A stretch of 64,000 nt of DNA from Desmodesmus armatus (Eukaryota; Chlorophyta; Chlorophyceae; Sphaeropleales; Scenedesmaceae): positions 372,001 to 436,000 of the forward strand of contig VIIQ02000020.1 of NCBI GenBank assembly GCA_007449985.2, given 5' to 3'. This document shows positions 24,141-34,645 of this stretch, piece after piece. The translations under genes were made by a program, and so were the position numbers. The first letter of the stretch is position 1, and each line of letters opens with the position of its first letter. Below the pieces are notes generated by a model. It had not been told where the DNA came from and searched no databases. It saw only the letters and a program-made list of their open reading frames with translations.

Positions 24141-27100
24141 TTACAGCTCTGTAGTCTCAATGACCATCGCAGGCCGCATGTTGGCCTTGCCAGACACCAC
24201 CACCCGCCCCGGCTCATACGCCAAGTCAAGCTGCAGCGTGCCGCCCCTCTGAGAGCACTGCTTCGCCAGCATCTGCTGCTTGCCCTTGAAGACGCTGCTG
24301 CTGAAGTAAGGTGCCACTACTGAGTAGGCTGAACCGGTAACTGGGTCCTCTTCTATGCCTGCCCAGGGCCCAAAGAAGCGGGCGTATAGGTCGTAGCCCC
24401 CTTCGTCATCTGTGCACACAAACAAGACAGGCAGGCGGGCGGGAAAATCGGTTTGATGCGGACATAAGCTTGGGACATGCACTTTGATCTTGAATTGTAA
24501 GTATTCCAAAGCCTATGGCACTTGTGGGCACTGACTTTGTGAACAGATAACATCAAAGCAACATGAACACACACCCACTGTGACAGACATGGTTCACCAG
24601 AGTCCCAGCACCCGTCCATGAGTCATGGCCGCCATGACCCACCTGGGCCAGCAGCAGCCGCCACAATGACACCTGTCAGTTCGGACGCCGGCACTGCTTC
24701 CGCCATCGCAAGCGCATTCACATTGAGTGCTGCCAGCTGCTTGCCACCGAAGCGCTGCTGTAGCACCACCAGCAGATACTTTAGCTGGGCTGAGTAGCCG
24801 ATATGTTGCACCACTGAGCTCAGCCACTGAGAGGGCCTGCAGGTAAAACAGCCAAACGCACACGCTATGGGAACGCTGGCTAGCACTGCATGCATGCTAC
24901 ATGCATGCCCTATGCTTACACACTCATGCATCGCACCCATGCTTGGATTGCATAAGATGCATGACGCATTCGGCCTTGTCGGCTGTCTCGGCACAGCAAT
25001 ATGCAGCGCGTCACCATCACTTTGGCCAAGGCAGCAAGTGATAAAGCAGCCACTGAGAGGGCCTGCAAGAACACAAATCAGCACTGCTGAGCCCATATGC
25101 ACGGCTGTTCGAGGATTGTCTCAAGGCCTATTATGGACGCCCAGTCACTTAGAACCCTAATGAAAGACGTACTGTTTTCAAAATGCTGTGCTTTTGGTCA
25201 AATGACTTAGGCAGCAATGACAAAGGAGTGATGGAAGCACACCCCTTTTTTGTTTGCGGTCCCGTGAGACCATTCCCATACAAACTGTACATGCCAGAGT
25301 GTGTCAGCACAGGGGGGCCCACACATGTACACTGATAGTACATCCTGGGCATTATGTCGATAATCACATGTCAATGCTCACCAGTCTGGTGCATTGCCCG
25401 GCTGTTGGTGATGGGGCTGCCCATTAAGCGGCTGCACATTTGGCAGGGACTCCAAGCATGGGAACAGTAGCTGCGTCAGGGCCCTGCACATTGATTGACA
25501 CAACGGCAGGTGCACAGGCATGCGGTCACTCAAAGTAGCAGGGCAGTTGCAGCAGGGCACGCAGCAGCAAAGAGGTACGTACCCAATTGAGCCGTCCACA
25601 TATGTGACATGCCCTGCTTGTGGCAGGCAGTTCAAGCAGGAAGATTCAACACAGTTGGGCGATCCCCTCTTGTCCAAAGCATGTGCACAATGCAGTCTGG
25701 CGCACAATCTGCAGCATCATCACAGCCCCACCTCCAGGGTTGGCAACCCTACCCCCACCCCATCCACCCACTCCCCCCCCCCCCCCCGGCCCTCTCTGCC
25801 CCATAACATGTAACAATTCCCACTACCCCAGCACCCCAACATGCACCGAACCCACCTTGGCGGTGCGACACTTCCTATGCTGACGGGCCCATTGTGTATC
25901 AGCTCTGTAGTAAAGCTGAGCGGCAATGCACCATCAGGCGGGCACAGCGGTAGGCTCATCTGGAGCAGCAGCTGGCCTTTGGGGCCCTTGGCCCTCCTCA
26001 ACCTATCCTAACCCAAACAATCCACCACCGACTCCCCCTAGCCCCCTGCGCCCCACTCATGCTACCCCAGCACCCTAACATCCCTCCAAGTGTCTTATAC
26101 ACTGGACTGACCTTGACGGCGCGACACCTCCTATACTGACGGGCCCATTGTGTATCAGTTCTATAGTAAAGCTGGGCGGCATGGCACCATCTGGCGGGCA
26201 CAGCGGCAAGCTCATCTGGAGCAGCAGCTGGCCTTCGGGGCCCTTGGCCCTTCTCACAACAAGCAGACCGCTGAGTGTCTCAAACTTGAGCTCGGGGGCA
26301 GGGTTTTTGCACTCTTTTTGTGTGAGGGAGGGGGGAAAAGGTGGGGGAGGGAGGGCAGGGGGGGGAGGGCAGGGATTGGGGAACAGGCATCTCCACAACA
26401 GCACGCCATAAGCGCAATGCAATCTGGGGGTATGCTACCCTTCAATAGTGTGTGAGTCTCACCATGGAAGAGGACAGCAGCTGAGGCAAGAGTGGCATAT
26501 GCTCCCACAGAGAGGCACCTCCACATTGGTTCCAACACCAATCAACTCATGTAACATCGGGGCCATTCACATGGAGGCATGCTGCTGACTGTATAGCTAC
26601 AGGTGTAACTTTGATTTTGGATTTTTGATTGAGTGCGGGGCTGTATCTGAGGTACATACAAGCATGGTAGATAGTACCCAGCATATACGCAAGGATGAGT
26701 TCCAGGATCTCACCATTGAACAAGACAGCAGCTGAAGCAAGTGTGGCATGGCCACAGAGGGGCACTTCCACACTGGGGGTGAACCAGCGCAGTCTGAAGA
26801 TGGAGCCAGTGCCGAAGGGCTCAGGACCAGCTGAAGCTGGGTCAACCTGCAGTCAAACGTGTGATCATGCACAGAAATAGAGTGACCGCAATGTTTTCAG
26901 TCACGGCAGCAACAGCAGCTGCTGTACTCACACTCATGCGTGGCGCTTCATCCACAGGCTCCTCGACAAGTGGCTCGGTCAATCAAGTAAACAAGTGTGA
27001 CATGGCTGGGGAGAAATGTAGCCGCGATGAGACCCATGATATGCTGCTCGAGTGCCTGCAGCCCTCCAGGTCAAGCCCCCCCCCCCCCCCCCCCCCCCCT

Positions 27101-27567
27101 TGGGGGCCCTAGACGGGGTCCCACCCTGGCGACACACACAGACCTGCACGATGGCAGACAGCTGCCCTGGTACTTGCTTGATGACTTATTCTACCTTAAC
27201 AACATCAACCGAACATGAGAACTCGCAGGCTACACTGCGCATGCCGCATGCAGTGCAAATGTGTGCATCAATACTGTGCTGCTCCAGGCACTCACTCACC
27301 GGCTCCAAGAAGGCTGTTTCAGACAAGTTGACCCTCTGCGCCACCTTCTGCCGCACATTGTCTGTCATACCAGACAGCTGCTCTGCTGCCAGCAGACACA
27401 CGCCTGCAGGATTGCCACTGCCGGGCCCATCAGCAAACGCATCGACCTGTGCAGCAGGAGAGGTGTATAGGAACCCCACTTGTGTGTACCTGCCAAGCTC
27501 GGCCGCGAGCTGTGGTGCTGAGATGCAGAGTGTATGGGTCGCGCACCAGGAATATTTTGACCTGCAT
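24141..27567 (-). CDS. PhzF-family isomerase-like protein (PBLD-like)
   Basis: Six phase-matched exons: 27567-27547 (MQVKIFL), 27446-27300, 26846-26714, 26313-26112, 24836-24643, 24409-24141; 321 residues, normal for the family (about 290-310). PhzF proteins are two-lobed isomerases; eukaryotic members such as human PBLD have no settled substrate. Landmarks in order: [19 protein letters not shown], then NLSETAF with the Glu that is catalytic in Phz[35 protein letters not shown], and in the C-terminal lobe [19 protein letters not shown] and [13 protein letters not shown]. No targeting signal is visible, so cytosolic location is likely. The 7-codon first exon fits because it supplies the missing strand M-x-KIFL before VDAF. 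Introns contain extra copies of exons 3 and 4. The acceptor of exon 4 (CAAAAAG) is unusual. Confidence 0.9.
25856..26002 (-). other. Duplicate of PhzF exon 4: possible 147-nt cassette exon
   Basis: This is a partial copy of exon 4 (26313-26112), about 90% identical over about 120 bp and offset by about 258 bp. It encodes [20 protein letters not shown] and [11 protein letters not shown]. It has an AG acceptor (GGATAG before 26002) and a GT donor (AAG/GTGGGT after 25856), no stop, length 147 nt, and the same phase 2 at both ends as the surrounding splice. Inclusion would insert 49 residues in frame, repeating part of the N-terminal lobe. Confidence 0.65.
26463..26535 (-). repeat. Broken duplicate of PhzF exon 3 end
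   Basis: The sequence repeats the end of exon 3 ([20 protein letters not shown]) and its GTGAGA donor, about 255 bp downstream of the original. A 4-nt insertion after CTCTGTGG shifts the frame in the middle of the motif, so it cannot replace exon 3. It looks like a decayed tandem copy of the exon-intron junction. Confidence 0.7.
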
Positions 27568-28426
27568 GGCTGCGCTTGATCAAGATCTCGAGACAGATCA
27601 CTCAGCAGACTGCTATGAATTACTGCTGATGCTGGCGACTTCAGGTGCAGCGCAACTGAGTGGCGTAAGCATACATCAGCATAATCAATCCATGTGTGAT
27701 GGTTTGGACCGCGGTCACATGTCGGTCATGTCGGGACCGAGTCACCTGGGGGTTACAGCAGTTTGCCAGCTGCCCGAGCACAACGAGCGTTGGGCAGGCA
27801 AAAGGACAACTTCGATCCTCTTTTGTTGCTAGGCTATCTCACTAGCAGTCCCAGACGACCGGTTGAACAGCCTGGCAAGAACATTGCACCTGCCAGGCTG
27901 GCTGACTTCACATCCCCTGCCTCAGCTACCCATGCTGCCACAGACATGTCACATGCACACACCACAGCCCCTAGGCAGCTTGCTGCTTTCCACATTGAAG
28001 ACTGCATCGACGCCTCAGAGATCTCTATCTAGATCGATCGATCTGAGATATCTCAGAGCTCTGGAGCAACCCCCCATCGGCATCACCCTCGCCCTGTCAA
28101 TGTGTGTGTTTCAACACAGGTTCCAGCACCCTGGAGCCATCACACCTGTATGTGGCCACCCACTGTTACACCCACACCCACGGCTGCCACACCAACGGCT
28201 GTCAGCACTCATCGCTGCACACTGTGTGTTCAGGCTGAACCCAGCCTTGACTGCACATCAGCCTCGTTGCCACAGTCACCATCACTACCAGTACAATATC
28301 CGCCACCACACTCCAGCGGCCTTGGGCTCTCGCACACCTTCAAGGTACAACGCTCACTACTTAGTCATGACGTTGTAAGCACGGGTTACACCGTTGTAAC
28401 CACTGGGATGGCAGTGCCATTGACGG
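27568..28426. other. Intergenic region upstream of PhzF, 0.86 kb
   Basis: This separates the PhzF start (27567) from the stop of the LRR gene (28427), both on the minus strand, so it holds the LRR 3' flank and the PhzF promoter. A cluster of overlapping palindromes (AGATCT, TCTAGA, GATCGATCGATC, GAGATATCTC) sits at 28016-28056. A minus-strand TGTAA motif at about 28385 is placed suitably to be the LRR gene polyadenylation signal. No gene was recognised. Confidence 0.5.
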
Positions 28427-29943
28427 TCAATGGCTGCTGCCAATTGCACCCAGCCTCGAACGCACATCACCCCTGCTGCCACCACTACCACCGCCAGCAC
28501 CCTGCTTCAACACAAGCACCCCCTTGACACTACCCTGCCTAACCCCACCATCACTACCCCCATCTCCCGCAACACTGCTGCTCCTACTGCTGCTCCTACT
28601 GCTGCTCCTGCTGTTACTCCCACTGCCGCCGCCATCACTACTTCCAAACAGCTGCAGAGATGCCGCACTGGCCCTGGGCTGCAACCGCAGCACTCCGTGG
28701 GATCCCCCTCCACCCCCAGAGGCATCCCTCACTGCCGAACACAACACCAGCCTGCTGCGCCTACTGCTGCCAGCAGTCCCATTGGTGCTGCTACTGCTGC
28801 TGCCGCTCGCCCGTGGAGGCTGAGGCCTGCTGTCTCTGCCGGTCACTGCTGCTGCCGTTAGGCCACTACTGCTGCTGTTGTCACTGGTCCTACCCCTCCA
28901 GCTGAAATCCGAGCCCTGCTTAACACTATCAGCTTGCTGAGCAGCCTCAGAAGCTGCTGCCACGTCAGCCCGGCTCGTGCTGCCATCCCCACTCCCGCTG
29001 CCGCTGTCACAGCGCCCGTGGACACACACATACTTCCGCCGCACCCCAGGCAGCAACAGCTCTTGTCCCTCGTCATCCATCCACCCAGACAAGCTGCTCA
29101 CCCTACCCACGCCCTGCACTTGTGCAGGCAGAGTCCTCAATGCAGTAGGCTGCTCATCCCTGTTGCCATTGCTTGAGCTGTCCAACAAACCTCCCACAAC
29201 CCCAAAGCCCACACCCTCCACATCCCCAAAGGCACATGCCACTGCTGCTGGTGCTGTTTCATTAGAATCAAGCAGCAGCAGCTCTGCCTGCCCAACTGCC
29301 GGTCCTCCAACCGGTGCGCCTATGCTCCCGGCATCCCCACCACCAGCGCCAGACAGACTCCCAGAGACGGCACCACCAGCAGCAGATCCCGACTCGCTAT
29401 CAGCATCCCCCTCAAACAGGGTTGCCGCAGCGGCAGCCCCTGCCTGCCGCACCTTGCCGCTGGCCCTGAAACTGGCACTACTGCCTGTACTGCCCTTACT
29501 GGCTGGGGCAGTAGCACAGGCAGTACTGCCAGCATTGGCAGTACTGCCAACAGCCATCCTGCTGCCCCTGCTGCCGCCCAAGCTGCTGCCCCAGCAGTCG
29601 AGCTGGAGCGCATTGTCCTCACACCACTGATCAAAGGAGAAGCTCCTCTCCCCTAAACCCAAGCCCAAACCCCGCCGCTGCTGCTGCTGGAGGAACCTTC
29701 CAGCCAGGGAAGGCAGCTGGAAGGCCAGTGGGAGATCCGCTGAAGCCCTGAAGGGTTCTGAGGCACTGCTGAACAGGCTTGGGTGGGGTTGAGTCAACAG
29801 CTGGCTGCTGCTGCTGCTGCTGCTGCTGTCAGCGTTGACACACCCAGTTGACAGTTGCATGGGCAACACTGTGCACGGTGCATTGATGTCACCAAGGGAG
29901 GCGGCATCAGCAGCAGCAGCACTGATGGATGGGGTGGTCCGCT

Positions 29944-29975
<32 letters not shown>

Positions 29976-32900
29976 GCTGCTTTGTGAAGGTAGGGTGGGG
30001 CCATGGGTGCCTTGCTGCCAGCAGCGTTGTGAGTTGGGTCCTTGGCACTGCTGCTGCCGACATGGATGAGGGCCGAGGCATCCACTGGCACTGCCGCTGG
30101 ATCTCCTGCTGCAGCCATTGCTGCTGTGGCTGCCGCCACGGCGGCTGCTGGGCTGCCTGTGCTGGCAGCAGCAGCAGCAGCAGCAGGAGAGGTACCATCG
30201 ACTGCCTCATCCTCTGACCTTCGCTTGACTCCTGCAACAGAGGGACTCCTGCTCCTGCTCCTGCTGCCACTTCTGCTCATGCTACCAGAAGGGTCCTCCC
30301 TTGCCACCGCTGCTGCAAGTGCAGCTGCATGTAAGATTGCAGCCGTAGCTGTGGCCCCTTCACATGCAGCCATCGCGGAAGAATGACTCTCGGGGCTCCC
30401 CTCCTCCTGCTGCTGCTGTCGGGGGCTGCTGCTTGCAGGAGCACTGCTACCCTGGGTGCTGCTGCTGTCAAGACCAACACCCCCTGCCTGATCCACAAGC
30501 CCCTGCTGCTGTTGCGCTTGTTTTTCATCTTCTTCCCGCTGCTGCTGACACTGTAGCTTGTGCTTTCGGTCTGCCAGTACAAGCTTGAGATCCTCTAAAG
30601 CCTGCAGCCGCCCCAAAGCCCTGTTGCCCTGCAGCTGCAGCTCCAAAACCCTGCGGTTGCCAACCGCCGCATCTGCCAGGAGCTCGACAGCTGCACGGGA
30701 CATGCGGTTGTGGTTCAGCAGGAGAACTGACAAGCTGCTGCACGGGTCATAGCTGCTGCTGCTGGGGCTGCTGCTGCTGGTGTTGCTGGGCTTCTGGAGG
30801 AGGGCTGCCAGTGCCTTACCCCCCTCGTCCTTTATCCAGTTGTGGGAGAGGTCGAGGCGAGTAAGCTGGCAGCTGCCCGTACCAGCCGCCGCCGCTGCGG
30901 CAGCAGCAGCAGCTGCAGGGCCAAGATGGCTGCTGTTGATGATAGCTGCTGTGATGTGCTGTGCTGCTGCATCATCGAGGCAGTTGTTGCTGAGGTTGAG
31001 TGAGAGCAGGCCATGGCCCAAGGGGTGGGTGAGCAGCTGCTGCAAGCCAGCCGCATCTGCATTGCAGTACAGTAAAATACAGTACAGTAATCGTGGGGGG
31101 GGGGGGGGGGGATCATCCCAATTCTCAGCACTAGCCAGCAAGCTGCCATTGCAAAACAGCAACCAGCACCAGCACCAGCACCGGGAGGGTGAGGGGTCTG
31201 ACGCCACCCCGGGTGATCTGTGACGTCCACTCACTGCGGCCGTCATTCCTCGTGTCTTGACATCTGCTGACTGAAAATGGTGGAGTCAAATCGTTAAGGT
31301 GCTGAAGCTCCCTCAGCAGCACTCAGTCAGCTGTCCACCCTACCCTATAGCCAGTCATGGTTCTTGCTCGGAGCCGCATCCGGCACTCACACCATGTGCT
31401 GACAGCAGTACCATACCAACCGCACTGTATCATTCAAGGTTCCTTCCATGCCCAGGTAATGACCTACCAGTGATGTTATTGCCAGACAGATCCAGCTCCT
31501 CCAGCCTCAAACCCCCACCCACTGCTGCTGCCGCTCCATCCTCCCCCTGACCCAAGGCGCCTGCTGTAGCTGCCGCCAACAGCCCCTCAACAAGCCTGCT
31601 CACCCCCTCAGACCCCAGCTGACAGCTCCCCAGCTGCAGGACCCTGAGGGACACACAGCATCGCGCCAGGCCCCGGCCTAGCTGCCCTGCCCCTGCAGGT
31701 CCGATGCTGTTGCCCCGTAAGTCTAGCACCCTGACACCAGACCGTGCAGCACTGCTGCCACTGCTAGTGCTGCTGGCCTGTCTGGTCAGTGGAGCAGCGG
31801 TGGTGGCAGCGGCTGCTGCTGCTGCTGCTGCTGCCGTCTCGAGCCCCTCACCCAGCTGCTGTATGTCTGACTCAATCAAGCCTGCCTCAGAGAGCACCAG
31901 CTCCTGCAGATGCTGTGCTGCAGCCACATACACCCCAAGGCTTCGACCACACCCCTCACTCTTGCTGCTGCTGTCACTGCTACTGTTACTGCTGCAAGCA
32001 GCAGCACCAGAAGGGCCTGCGGCACTGCTGCTGGGTGTGGTACTGCTGCTGCTGAATTTTGCAGTGTGGAGGGTCACATGTGTGAGGCTGGGATGAGCTG
32101 CCAGTGCTGCACTGAACAGCTGTGCTGCTGCACATCCAGCACCCTGTGCAGGAGATGCATTGCATGCATCCTGCATGTCTTGGTCAGCACACTGCGGCAG
32201 CTGCTGATCCTGCAGGTCAGGCTGGTGCTGACAGTTGTGCTGAGTCAGCAGCTGCTGGCTGTGCTGGTGAGGGCACTGCTGCAGCCCATGCAGTGGCTGA
32301 TGTTGACAGAGGAAGGCTGCACCTTTAAGCCCTAGGTGAGTGAGCTGAGGCTGGCTGCACAGCGCGGCTGAGAGGGCTGCAGCAGCTGGGGCATCCAACC
32401 TGCAGGCAGACCAGCACCAAAAGCAGCATCATACGTGTGTGGGCGGTAAAAATCATGATGAGGTACGTCAGACGGCATCATCCTGGTAAAACCAAAAAAA
32501 AGACGGCATCACCAGTGACTTCCGCTTACTGTCACAGTGTGACTGTGACACATGCATCTGTGTGACGTGGGTGGATTCAAGTTCACCAGCTGCTCTGCAT
32601 TGTGCTGGAATGGACCACAGCACAAAGCCAGTGACATGCAGCATCTGTCAGACTAGCTCAGGAGGCAGCACTCCCTGCAACACGACACACACCTTGCTCC
32701 TTGCAGGTTCAGCTGCTGCAGTGCCCCAGCAAAACCCCCTGCTGCCAGTACTGCTGCCAGCTGCAGGATTTGACCGGGCTGCAGGTTGTGAAGGGCCAGG
32801 TGCTTGATACTGCTGTTGCATGCGAGTCCCTGAAATACTCCACTGGTGTTGACAGGACATGGGGCGGGCGCTGGTGCTGGTGCTGATAGCAGTGCTGTTG

Positions 32901-33587
32901 CTGCTGTGGCTTGCTGTCCTGCAGCTTGTGCTGGTGAGGGAAGTGCTGGTGCTGTGGAGGGAGTGCTGCTGCTGTTAGTGTCTGCACCGTGGTGCAGCTT
33001 CTGGATAACGAGGTTTTGTATGCTGCTTGAACCCTGCATGGCATTGACAGAGCCACGGATCAGCATATGTGACACTGCTCGCAGCTACTGCTATTGGCGC
33101 ACTTGGTGTAGTAGCTAACCAGCCACCATGTGACTACAGCCGCATGTACCTGCACCATGTGACTACTAGCACATCTGCAGCTTCAACATATGTCAGGACC
33201 TACGAGTTCCACCGCTGTCTGTTCCCTGATGGGGGGCGTGACAGCAGCAGCTGCTTGAGCTGCAGCTCAAGTCCAAGGTTGCGATTGGTGGTCTAGAATG
33301 CAGTTGAAGCGTGCCGCTCCCCCAATTTCGTCGACAGAGTTGATCATTCTTACCTTGAATAGCTGATGCAGGGCAGATTCAGCTGCAGATCCTTCCACAG
33401 CTCCAACATCCAGGTGAGTGACGCTGCTGTTGTGCGTCAGGGCGTCTGCTGTTGCTGCAAGCTGTGCTGGAGTGTTGTGGTAGATCCGAAGGGTTGAGAT
33501 TGCACATCCAAAGGATTGCAGCTCTACTTGGAGCTCCTCCCATTTTGCTTCCTCTGCAAATGCCCCGGACAGCTCTCGGCGGTCCAT
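28427..33587 (-). CDS. Leucine-rich-repeat protein, ribonuclease-inhibitor-type repeats
   Basis: Four exons join in phase: 33587-33354, 33033-32693, 32399-31468, 31056-28427; 1,378 residues if the start is 33587 (CACCATGGACC context). An acceptor-like TTCCCAG just upstream leaves open an earlier exon. Repeats of the RI/RanGAP class are clear: QLTHLGLKGAAF, VRVLDLRGNSIGPAGAGQL, LRVLQLGSCQLGSEGVSRL, LRLEELDLSGNNITG, LLSLNLSNNCLDDAAAQHI, LTRLDLSHNWIKDEGGKAL, LSVLLLNHNRMSRAAVELL. Several are split by Ala, Ser or Gln low-complexity inserts. After the repeats come an Arg-Ser segment (RSGSRSRSRSPS, then KRRSEDE) and a long Ser/Gly/Ala-rich tail with no recognised domain. No signal peptide, membrane segment or NB-ARC was seen. 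Role unknown; an intracellular scaffold is the safest reading. Confidence 0.8.
31065..31145 (-). repeat. Dispersed short element, copy 2, beside a splice acceptor
   Basis: On the plus strand: CAGTACAGTAAAATACAGTA, a G tract, GATCATCCCAATT, CTCAGCACTAGCCAGCAAG. In the sense of the LRR gene its (TACTG)n tail ends about 9 bp before the acceptor of the last exon (31056). Confidence 0.75.
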
Positions 33588-34645
33588 GGTGCTCAGTTGT
33601 TGGGCGATGTCTGGGAACAATCATCAAGACGCTGAATTACTGCTATACTTCAACACCAGAAATTTTATTCATTCAATCAACGGTGCTGAATGAGTCATCA
33701 GCCGTCCAGTTCCGGAGGTTTTAGCAGCGAAGTACGCTACAGCCAGTAAAGCAGTGAACATGCTGCAGACCAGAGCAGACCACGATGATAGAGACAGCAC
33801 AAAGGTCACCGGAAGATTTCAGCAGATGCTGGGTGGTTTGTGCTGCTGCTGTTGGACAGACTTCCAGCATATATGCATTACCCCCAGTCCAGCAATCTTG
33901 CCTTGGCACTCTGCAGCAATCAGCCTAACCCCAATACTGTCTTTCAGTACAAAACCGTAATGCCAAGCCACCAAACTCATGCATCATGACATGTTTCAAG
34001 CAGTGTTCCATCGCTGAATCCGTTTACTGTGACAGTTACCTGTGAACACTGCACGAGGCGATGACACACCACACTAGATATGCCTCCAAAGCTGCAGCTG
34101 GCAATTGTCCAAGACCGTGCATTACGGCATACCACAACGCACAAACAGATCAACCTCAGGCTGGGGCCTGCCAAGCTACAATACCATCTGTAAGCACAAA
34201 ACACCTGCCAAAACTGGGCGGCTGCAAAGCAAAGCTTTCATTGCTGCCCTCAGCCTGACCCACAGAAAAAGCAAAATTGGCGCCCTATCGAAGCCTGCTG
34301 TGCACTGCCTGTGACAGACTGCCTGCCAACCACAAACCGACCAAGCAACCAAAATCAAGCGAGGATGCACTGCCCCACTCCCTTATACCCCCCCCCTTCC
34401 CAGCTCTGCATCAAGCCACCCGCCCAGTAACCTGAGCCTTGCTGCACCCCTGCTTGGAGTAACATGCTGCCATCCCCCGATGCCTGACGCAGCTCAGCGT
34501 TTGCAGCGCCCCCCTGCCACAGCGACCCCATGCAACAGCCTGTTCGAAATTTGTACAGGAAAACAACACGTGTGCCATTTGTCAACACAGCAAGGGTGTG
34601 CTGCACAGCGCCTCTGATGTCCCCCCCCCCCCCACACAAACCGGT
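33588..34645. other. Intergenic region, 1.06 kb
   Basis: This lies between the LRR start and the acyl-CoA oxidase stop, both on the minus strand; it should carry the LRR promoter and the oxidase 3' flank. A 9-bp inverted pair (GCAGTGTTC ... GAACACTGC) lies at about 34002-34053. A C tract precedes the oxidase stop. No gene was recognised. Confidence 0.5.

Noticed and set aside
25378..25707. Minus-strand frame proposed as an additional PhzF exon
   Set aside because: Exons 26112 and 24836 join directly in phase and give the expected family sequence; this frame has no family resemblance.
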